From Patiria miniata (lineage: Eukaryota > Echinodermata > Asteroidea > Valvatida > Asterinidae), in the NCBI RefSeq assembly GCF_015706575.1, contig NW_024037074.1, positions 16,667,334 through 16,731,333 on the forward strand: a DNA stretch of 64,000 nt, given 5' to 3'. Below, piece after piece: positions 22,801 to 34,000 of the stretch; position 1 is the first letter of the stretch; each line of letters begins with the position of its first letter. The position numbers and the translations under genes were made by a program. Below the pieces are notes generated by a model, which was not told the origin of the DNA, ran no database searches, and worked only from the letters and a program-made list of their open reading frames with translations.

Positions 22801-25072
22801 TTGTCTGGGTTGATGCAGATGTCTATCATGTTACGGACGGCCAGACGACCCCACTCGCTATCCTTGCGGGCCATGTTGAAATGCTTCACGGCGACGTTGG
22901 GATTGCCAATATACCTAAAAAATGAATAAAAATAAATTAATTAATGCAAACATAAATATTGAGTTGGAGACTAAAAAAATTGAAAGGGATCTGCATATAT
23001 AACATTTATATGCAGAGTTGTAACTAAGTCATCACAAGTCATCACAAGTTGTCACAAGTTGTCACAAGTTGTCACAAGTCATCACAAGTCGTCACAAGTT
23101 ATCACAAGTCATCACAAGTCATCACAAGTTATCACAAGTCAATCACAAGTCATCACAAGTCAATCACAAGTCATCACAAGTCAATCACAAGTCATTACAA
23201 GTCAATCACAAGTCAATCACAAGTCATCACAAGTCATCACAAGTTATCACAAGTCATCACAAGTCATCACAAGTCATCACAAGTCAAGTCCCAAGCTATT
23301 CAAAATGATCAACTGTAACGCAGGCATTCCTCTGTCATTTTTCATTCCCAATTTGCTCCTGTTTAATGTTGAACTTTTCAAGTAATTAATTCAAATCTTT
23401 AAAATAATTTAATGTTGAACTTTTCAAGTAATTGATTCAAATCTTTAAAATAATTTAGTTCGGCGCAACTCTGAAAGACGTACTGGACGGAAACAAATGT
23501 TGAATTACAATTTATGAATTGACCTGTCTTGGTACTAACCATTCATACAGTCCCTTGCAGTAGTTGAAGCCTGGATCCATGGCGGCTCTAGACGATGCCT
23601 TCTCAGCTTGCTCCAAGAACTGAGCCACGTCTTCCAACTTGCCTGCACGGCGTAGCAGATCAACCAGTCTGGACAGGGCCTCGTAGTGATCTGAAGGGAT
23701 CAAAATACAAGCATGCACTACTGAGTACTATACATTTTGAGAAGAAAGAGAAAACGTATGCACAATTCTTGGGACTTTGTAACTGGATTCCGTTGCTAAC
23801 GAACATAAAAAACTGTGCCTGTGGGCACACTTTCTTAAACCACCTTCAATGATCGTTTTCTTCCAAATGATATAATTTCAGGCAGAATAATTTCACAGGG
23901 TTTTTGGTACCAGTCCTATCTTCACTTTGAGCAAGGTTTTTCTCGTTAAATCAGTAGACACGTTTCCGGGTAGTTGCAAATGTTACTACGTGCCTTTAAG
24001 CACAGCAAAGCAATCATGCTCATAGCATGTACTCATGTAATGACAATCGAAGTACCTTCCCCACAGAAACTGCTGGTGTTTCCAACTCTGGAGAGGGTCA
24101 GTCTAAAAACACAAAATAACATGTAACTAAACATGAACCGACTGCTCACCAGGAGACCGCTGCAGCAGCTGCCGGAAGTGAAACGTTGCTTGATCGTACT
24201 CTCCCTTCCTAAACATCAAATCAGCCATCATCTGCAAAGACAAAGATTTTTGTTTCGATTGGCAAGTTTTTTTAGTTCATGAGACAGAACAGCAAGTGTG
24301 AAGTTGGAATTTCGTCACACTTTCTTGTTCACCAGTCGTGAATTTTCTTCCAAGTAGGACTTGAACTCAAATTCTGTCGTTAGAATAAAAATCACCGATT
24401 TGGTTATTCATCATACCACAGTAGCGTTATCGTTCTCCTTGTCCCCTTGTAGCAGCTGAACCAGCTGATGTTGGCAAGCATCCACCTCATCTGTTGCCAG
24501 GTACAGCCTAGCTAGCTCCAGCATGGCTTTACCGTCGCTGTCCGTGTAGACTAGGGCTTCTTTGTACAGCTTAATGGCTCGTTCATAGTCTCGCTGGGTG
24601 GCATGGTGCTCTGCCATCTGGGAACAGATGCTGTCGAACAAAGAGGTTGACGTACAGGGCGTATCAAGAACAGATCATCCAAAAGTAAATGGATTAATAC
24701 CTCAAAATTATGATGTCGATGTGGTTGCATATTAAAGGGCAGTTTATCAGCTTTCCATTGATACCTTAATGGTACCCCTGTAGTCGTGGATGACTGAGTA
24801 ACGTTGATTTCAAATCAAAAGTTGAAAACCATCTTTTGCCAAGTTGGGCTGGTTCTTAGCAGTCAGAAGAGCTGTTCAAACACTGCACCATCAGAGTGGA
24901 CTGTGTGTTGAAAGGGGAGTCCCACATAGTCCACAGGGATGTGGGTTGTTGGGACACCTCACGCTAACACTTACCCCTACCCCTAATGGGAAGTCCCCAA
25001 ACTAACCTTGTAGCGAGTGCTTTTTGAGTAGACACTGCGTCTGGCTGCTCAACTTGCACACGCTTCAGGATC
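19843..25072 (-). CDS. TTC21B: TTC21B exons 21-31 (C-terminal TPR block)
   Basis: Exons: 25007-25072, 24417-24630, 24150-24231, 23540-23690, 22753-22914, 22308-22371, 22065-22190, 21449-21562, 20836-20946, 20237-20357, 19843-19988. This is the most conserved part: [80 protein letters not shown], and the ending [12 protein letters not shown] just before the stop. Confidence 0.95.
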
Positions 25073-28000
25073 CTGCAGAAGGATTTCAAAAACAAATCGC
25101 AGTTCATCAACTACACACTCAAGCCACTAACAAATGCATCATGAAAACATTTTTTTTCTTTCTTCACCATGCCAGGTGTTGACAAATGAAGGATTTTTAA
25201 ATGAGAATTATTTTGCAACTGTGCTCACTTTCACTGATACTGTCACACAATTCGGCCAATTCATTGCGAAACACACAATAAAAGTAACTTTATGAGAGAA
25301 CTTAAGTTTTAGGGTTCCTGAACTATTTCTTGACATATAAACAGTATCAATGGCAGTCCTTTGTTCCAGAGGAGCTAGGATAATTTTTTGTTCAATCACC
25401 CCATAATCTTCTACAAAAAAACAAAAACTGGTCCTTTTGTTTAAAAAAAATTGAGTGAAAATGTTTTTATATCAGAAATAAAAATTCAGATAATAAAAGA
25501 AAAATTTCATTCAATACATCGTTAAAGAAAAAGTAAAAAAAAAAAAAGTTTGGGAATCCATATTTTTTTCCGGAAAATTTGATTTATATAGAAGTATTTT
25601 GCCTTTACCTGGCTTGCATGTCTCGGGCCTTCGTGAGAGCCAGCATGGAGTCCTCCATCTTGTTGGCGTGGCGATGAACTTTGGCCAGCATCACCAACAA
25701 TTTGCAGTCGTCCATCATGGTAGACACGTCAGAAGCTGTTAATGCAAACAACCAAAATATAGCGGAAAAAGAGTTCTAACTTTTTTACAGCACCGATTCA
25801 GAAGCAGTACCAGCAATATGGACTCCGCGCACAAGTACTCCCTCAATGGTAAGAAAGGGAGAGTTGGGAGAGACCACTGCGTATTTCGCGCCATATGCAC
25901 GTGAACCAATATTCACACACGTTGGTCCCTCCACTGGGACTCACGGAAGTGGACACAAAGCGCCCTCTGCCGTTCGCGCAAGGCGTCTATTTCCAGATTG
26001 GTGATTCGTGATTCTCACCCGATTCATGATCCAGGGCCGTTCTTAGGACCTTCTCCGCCTTCTCAAAGTGTCTCAGTTTCAGCAGTAAATTGGCCAGGTC
26101 ATAACGTAGGAAAGCCTGCCCTCCTGTCTTCAATGCCGCCTCGTAATAATTGATGGCCTGAAAGATTCAAACAAGTTTTCCTTAGTTTTCCTTTACTCTC
26201 ATCTGTTTTTTTCCAAATATAAACTAACTCTTTTTTTGGACCAATTCCATCAAAACTTTTAATTTTTAAATTAAGAAGAATGTATTAAAAAAATTACATT
26301 TAAAAGTTTTTTGGTTTTTTTTACTTTCAGTGAAGATATGATAATTTTTTTTTCAAAGATCATTTTTCAACCTATACCCCAACCATACATCAAAAAGAAA
26401 AAGTGAAACTTAATTACAAATGTGGGTCTTCTCATAAAAAAAATACAAGTAAAATCTTTCCAAACTTTCATCCCAGCAAAATAAAATCGCTTGTTTCAAG
26501 AAATGAACTGGATTGAAGTAAGAAACAGCCCAATGCATCAAGCGATGTCTTGTCCTGATGAACTCTGACATGGGGTCAAGTTAAATTGAATATTAACATA
26601 CACACCTAATTGCTACATGTCAAGTACTTGTGAACTAAGCCAATCAGACTGTAGGAAAGAAAGATAGTAACCAATGAAATTTCAGAAACTGTTTCCTGTC
26701 CTCACTCAATGAGGTCAGATCACCAGTCTAATGACACATTTCTTACCTTCGTATATTGATGCGTCTTAATCAACGCTGAGCCGATCTTGCTGGCGAGGGC
26801 GCTATCACGCGGGTTCTTCTTCAAGGCAGCCTCGTAGATCTCGATGGCCTTCTCCGGCTCTTGAATGTTCAGGTAGGCATCCCCCAGGAGTAAAGAGGTC
26901 TCGGGGCTTGGTTGCTTCTCTACCAGCTCCCTGTTTAAAAGGATAAAGGTCAAATTTCAAAGGTCAAATCTTCTAGAAAGTAAACTGCCACAAGTACAAG
27001 TGGATATCAGGCAACAAATACAGAACTTTGAAAAACAAATTGAAGGCATTCTGTGGAATATGTTTGCAGAAAGTATTTGGTTCGAAAAACAAAAATTCAT
27101 CAGCTAAGGCCAAAAAAAAAAAGTCTCCGGTTTCTGGTATGGAGCTTGCCCAAAAAGTGGTGCGGTGACGCGGTTTTTTTTTTTTTACCTGTTTTTTTTG
27201 CTTCAAATGTCGGCTGATGACTGCAAATGGTGCCCGACTAAACTTAGTGCAAATATTATGTGAGACCAGAGAGGCCACATAAAGCTTATTCTCGATCATA
27301 ACCCCATCTAAAAACACGTTAAAATTGTGCAGCAGCAGGATTCCAGTCAAACCAGTGAGTTTGGCGGTTTTGAGACATCATCTTTCATTGAAAAAAAAAC
27401 TTTTTCATTTTGCCGACGCGCATGGCTACGGCGACGCGCGCGCATACCAGAAACCGGCGACTTTTTTTTTTTGGCCTAAGTAACAGCTTTTTACTTGTTA
27501 TAAAGAAATTTGGCAGTCAACTGCCATTCCCAAATACCTAAGACAGTTTACCCATTCCTATTGGTGGAGAGCCCGTCACGTGGTTTAAAACCGACTGGTT
27601 TTAACGCTTTTTTCCGGGGTCACATGAAATTTGGACTCCTATGAAATCTGGTCCCTTTTACCCTTTTATTGGTTGAACCCCCCACACATGACCAGTCACA
27701 CTCCGAATTTATCTTCACTTTAGGCATGGCAATACTACCAATGAGTTCTTATTTCACGGAGTCCTAAATTCACACTACACCGGCACCGCTGCGTTCTGCA
27801 CCACACGCCAATCTCCATATAAGGAAATTTTTAGTACTACTTGCACAAGGCATATACCATATACATAGCTAGAGGGGTGTTGCACAAAACCTGAGGTAAA
27901 ATTGTGGTTTACTTTCAATGACATACCTGTAGCAGCCTGCATACAGTCGTTTGTCTTTGCGGTGATTCAGGTAGATGTCGGCCATCTTGACTCGTGCTTG

Positions 28001-31000
28001 AATGAAATAACTGCGGAAAACAAAATTTTATCATAAGTATCATTGTACTGTTCGTGGATCAACATTTGTTATTTCACACAAGAAGGGAGTTAAGTTTTCC
28101 AGGAGGTTTAGTGATTAGAATAAAACATACAAATTTCAAGTTTATTCATAGCAAAACAAATGGATATGTTGAAGAGCATGGAGAACACAACTTGATTTTC
28201 CTACCTCTGGTTTTGGCCGACGTTCCTCAGCATAGACAGTGCTAGCTCCGTGTCTCCCCTAGCTAGGGCTAGATCAGCGTTGGCGATGGTCACACGCACC
28301 TCCTCTGGTGTACCGCCAAACTCATTGATAGCATCTTGCATCACCTTCGCTGCTTCATGCTGCGAAGAGAAAAAACACTGTTTGTCAATTTGAGAGATCT
28401 AATATTCATAATAACATCAACCCATTAGCAATTTGTACTATATGGTATGACAGGGTATTTATATATTAACAACAGTTTGAGAATAATGCAATCTGTTTTT
28501 CACACGTATCGAGTTGTGCTTCTGGTCGATGGAGGAAATTTTTTTAAAACGGCTTGTTTAGGGACATAAACTAAATAGAAAACCATTACTTGAGCATCAG
28601 AGGGAGAAAACTGTTGTAAAACGGCTTGCTTCAGAACACAAACTAGACAAAAGATCGTTACCTGGGAATCAGTAAGTCTGTATGCCTCAGCCAGCTCCAA
28701 ATACACAGACACTCGGTCACTGGCTGCGATGGGACGGACTTTACCACCCCTTTTGGAGGCGGAGGCCGCCCTCTGTTTGACTCCTGGTAGTTGCATGGCA
28801 CTCTGCAGCGTCTTGATGCACTCATCCAGCTGGTTGAGTTTGCGTTGGGCCTTAGCCTTGATCATGTGGTATAGCGGCATCTCCCTCACCTAAACAAAAA
28901 AGCAGTAGAATGCAAGATGGAAGACATTTTGCGCATGAGAAAATGAAAGTTAACCCTTAATCCCTATTAAGAACAGGTACGATGGACGTGATCATGCTAC
29001 CATCTTGTAAGGCTTCAAATTGTGTTCGTCAGATTTTTACACAGAAAATGCAAAATGTAAAATAGTTTGCTTAGGGACATAAACCTTGGCCTGAATCATG
29101 GGATACAGTGACATCACCTGTACTTCAAAAGAAAGCAGTACAATTAAATATGGTCAATATTTTGTGATGGGGAAATCTTTAGCCATTTTCCAAATCATGG
29201 CTCTCTCTATGGCATTGGCTTCATCTCTGGCTCATAGATCACTGAAAGTCAGCTGGTGCTAACCTTAAGCTGAAGCAGCAAACAAGGTCTGGGTTTGTTA
29301 AACATCCTTCAATCCTAACACTATTTGAAACCACGAAATAAACAAAGCTATTTACATGTTGCCAATATTTCAATGGATGCAAAACAAAGATGAGAGAGTT
29401 TACCTCAAAATTGTAGCTGAGTCCCATCTCCAGGGACTGGGAGGACTGCTTGTAGTTGCCAGCATGCAGATGAATCTAAACGGAAGACACAAGATTTGAT
29501 TTTTACTTGGCAACTGAAGAAAAGAATGATTCTGTGATAATGACAAAATGTAAAGGCTTGAACAAAAATTTTTGTTAATAAGCTTAGAACTTTGAATACG
29601 ATAAAACTTTGAAAATAATAATAATGAACCTGATCAGTTTCCCTTTGTGTTTTATTTGAAAATTTGTAACAAATGCTGTATCTTCTCTGAGTGTTCCTCG
29701 TTTGTTATTTCCCAGGTTTGCAACATTGCTAATGTTGCTAGTAGCGTGACTTTGGGCGTGATCCCTGGCTACATGGCATGTACAGGTTAATGGCTTCTGA
29801 CTAGCACCCCTGGAACAAAGACATTGAGAAAATGGGAAACCGCCAACACAAGGCTGGGTAGCTCAGTTGGTAGAGCACAGGAACGGTAATCCGGAGGTCG
29901 CAGGTTCAAACCCTGCTCCAGTTAATTTGTTTGCTCAACTTTGAAAATTGAATACGATAAAATTCAACTTCTCGCATACTCCCTTTAATACAATTCATCT
30001 GAGGAATGCACCGGCGATCAGGAAGTCTTGGGTTCCATCCCCACCTGAGCGCCATCTCCTCTCCTATTCCAGTAACTATGAATGTTCTTACAGGGAGAGA
30101 TCAATCTTACCTGGGCCATGAGTAGGTGAGCGTCAGAAAATTGCGGGTTTCGATCCAGGCAGAGCTGGAGGCTGCTCTGTGCCATGTCGATCTGACCGGA
30201 CAGGAATCGGATGCGACTCAGGAGATGTAAGGCTTCCAGCAGGCCAGGCATGGCCTTGGTGATGGGCTCTAGGATGGAGGCACATCGGCTCAGGATGGGA
30301 CTGACTGGCTGGCCAGCTGCCTGGGGCTGAATCAGGTAGAGATCGGACCAATCAATTATTTGAATTATTCCAGGTTGCGATATTAATAATAATTATGCAT
30401 TTAAAAAAAATAAAGCACATGCATCCACCAGTATTGGTGTTCGAGGAACATCATTATTACCCCTGCTCATTGGGCCCAAGAAACATTCCAAAGACAAACT
30501 CAGCTCCCTGGGGATAACACAGCTGAATGCTGCCATTTCGGCGCAAAGCAGCTAGAATCAATCACAATAACCATCTCTGCCTACACATGTACCCATTTTC
30601 TCCTGGGTGGGGAGAGGCAATGAGTGACAAAGTGCCTTGTGCAGGGGCACATGCAAAATAACCCAAGGCTGGACTCGAACCCACAACCTGCAGAATTACT
30701 CATGGATCTTTGGTTTGAAGCTCCAGACCACAAGGCCACAGCACTCCACTGGATATCTGCAGAACTTTTGCATTTAAATCAACAAAAATAATGTCTTCTC
30801 AAAATTCCTTAATCTCTGTGTTTTTCTCAGCAAATGAAATTTGACAAAGCTATTCCTTTGTTTTGTTCATCCAATGTTACGTGTGACCGTACTTGTGACC
30901 GGTCTTGTGATGGATTTGACCGCAACTCTGTCCTTACCTCCGTGGGAGCAAACGCCAGATACTCCTTGACCAACTCCAGCACAAAGTCTGGGTTCATCTG

Positions 31001-34000
31001 GGAGTAGTAGTCGATACCCAGCGGGATGCCCTTCAATGCAGTGAAGTGGGTGGTGCTGGCATCGTTGAGTAGGGCCACTACCTCCTCAGTGGGCTTGGCT
31101 CGCTTGTGGGCCAGTATGGCACGCAGGAACAAAATGTCCTGTAGGAGAGAAAGTCACATGAGAAAAAAATCCATTGCATAAATAGACTCTGAAGTACCCC
31201 CTCAACAGTTACACAGAGAGAGTTGGGTGAGACTACTGGAACAGACATTCCAACGCATTGCTGACGGTGCCCGAGGCTAACGTGAAGATGCTAATTGTGT
31301 ACTGCACTTTCAGAATACAATTATTCATGGGTACTTCGGGTCATATGCAAGAAACCAGTATGCGTACGCGGTGTGATCCTTCCACTTTCGAAAGGTGTTT
31401 ATGGAAGGAGTTCATTGAAGGAACAAGGTAGCCCACTTGAACTTTTTTTTTAAACTAACTTGGATATATCAGCTCAGTATGTCACCCTCTATTACACTGT
31501 CAACGGTTGCTAGTGAAGAAAAATAGAGGGCGGTATACAGAAATTTACTGGGCCAGCAACTTGTGTCTAAAACTTGACTGAATTTATAGTTCTTACTACC
31601 CCATGTCAGACTACCCGATGACAAGGGCCTAATATCTCCTGAAAACAACAGTGAAAATAAAGCTTAGATTTCAAAAAAAACTTTCCGGTGAAAGTTCAAT
31701 ACAGCCATCTTGCAAGTTTGGTAAACACCATAATCTCATAGAGTATCAATCTTTTCAGAGCATTACAGTGATTGTTACAAAGAAAATTAAAAGTTTTGAG
31801 CTCCTAAAATTCTTTTGCCACCTGTCACCAGCTTGACGGAGTACCAGTTTAGACTTACCGCCGATTTGCCGATGGATTCCTGAATCTCGCTGAGAAACTC
31901 CAGCTGCTGCTCAGCATCGTCAAGATGGTCCTCAAGAAGCTGGCACTTGATGATGCCTGGAGGTTGGAGGAAGCAAGAAATAATCAGCTAAGAAAGTGAG
32001 GGGTCTTACACCTGTGTCAGCCTTGCATTCCAGAATCAACATGTGTTTAGAGCCTAAATATATTTGAGCGATTGAAATCAATTCGACGGTTGAACTTATG
32101 TACTATTTTTCCACTGACTGGACTCTTTGAGTCAGTTTAAACAACGGTACCAGTCAATCTTTCGCATTAAGTCGCTCCCAGTTGTTTAAAACTTGTTTCA
32201 ATAATTCTAATCTTCAAAATAATATAGTTTGGCCCAATGCTGGAATGCCGGTCTGCAACGAATATTGAATTTGAGGAATAACAACGCTGTCAACTTTCCA
32301 TTGATCTACATATTAAAGTAGACATTGCCAAAAAGTTCTCAATTTGTACATATAATCAAGGACTCGGCAAATTTATTGTTTTTGTTTAGTTGGAATTTTT
32401 GGAGCTTACTTTTGGATGATTTTCATTTGCAAAGCTTTCAAATGAATTTATGTATGTGTGGCTCACAGCTAGAGGGCAAAATACGCAGACAAATTTACTC
32501 TTCAGTTGGAAAGTAATGAAACCAACAGTTCCTTAAAAGTGAATATGCAAGGCCTTCCGAAGCCTCAAGAAATCTCAAGAGAGAACATGATGAAGTAATG
32601 TTCAATTTTAGGTGTGGGACAAACACCAAGTAGCAATATTCCAGGGAAAACCCACAGAATCAGGCAGGGGCTGAAAAACTCAATCCACATGTCCCTCTGG
32701 GTGGGATTTGAACCCGGGCCACTGAAGTGGAAGGGATTTAGGCTGAGTCCGGATCACATAGCTACGGCTTGCAATTACACAAGCCTCTATGAAAATGACT
32801 GAATCCATTTCCCATAGAAAAATGTGTTAATGCTGGCCGGAGCCAAGTAATGCGAACACGGCCTTACTGATCTCTGTTCTGACCTGTGAGGGCAGCAACA
32901 CTAGTCTCGTCAAGTTTCATAGCGCTGCGGTAGTACTTCATGGCGTCTCGCGGCTTGTTCTTGAGGAGCAGTTGGTAGCCTAGCTCTGTCTTGTAATCTG
33001 CGTTGTTTGGTTCAAGCGCCACCGCACGCTCTACCATGGTAGTGGTCTGCTGTAGGACCTGGGTGTTGCGACCACACTGGGAGGGGGGGGGTGTCAAGAG
33101 AATTACTTATCAGAATTAATTGTCAATTACATTTTCAGGTTTAGTTACTGAGCTCTATCACAGACAATACATAAAGCTGGAATCTTTTTTGAAGATCAAG
33201 TTTAGAGGCTGCTTACCACTCTGCTGTAGACCAGTGACAAATGCCAGCAAATGTAGCCATTCTTGGGCTCAAACCGGTCCAACAACTGAATCAACTCCCC
33301 AAGACGAAGCACAGCCTGCAACCAAAATTTCAATTCATGTTGTAAATTTTTTTTAAAGCTGGCGTTTTGGAAAATACGAGAATAAAAGCAAAGCTGACAA
33401 GCACATAATTTGCAGGAATGTATCTCACATGTGCCTGCTTTTGTTTTGGGGCAGATTTAATGTTTTTGATTCTGATGCAGTTACCTCTTCGTATTTTCCG
33501 TCTCTGCACAGTATATGTAGAATCTCCATTCTGATGGCTTCAAGGCAGCTGGACTGTTGACTCAAAGCCCTAAAATAACCAAGACAGAAGGTTAGTCAGT
33601 AACAGGTGAGGCACTAGGTTGGAGGAGATGTTAAAATTGAATTTTTCTCCTAATGATTTTTCTTTTGGGGCATCTGCAACCCTCTGAAAAAAAGGCTTTA
33701 TTTTGTCCCTCTAATGCACAAAAAGATCAAGGGAGAGCAACATGAAATGCTGAACATACTGCTAAGCAAATAGAACTAAGCAGGAATAAGCAGGGAATCA
33801 GGCACACGCAGCACAGAGTGTATGATTTTTTAGCTGGTAAACTGTTCTTGATAGGTCCAAACCTCCCTGATTGTGAGGCATGCGTGCTTCGACTTTGGCC
33901 AAGCGTTGCTGTAGAGTTCATCACAAGACAATCACAAGTCACATTGGTCTCATGTCAAGTGGCAAGCTATTCAAATGAACTGTGACAAATCAGGCAGTGC

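Noticed and set aside
29852..29923. Functional tRNA-Thr gene
   Set aside because: Anticodon-loop T33 is replaced by C, GGT is an atypical anticodon, and the flank is shared with another repeat copy.
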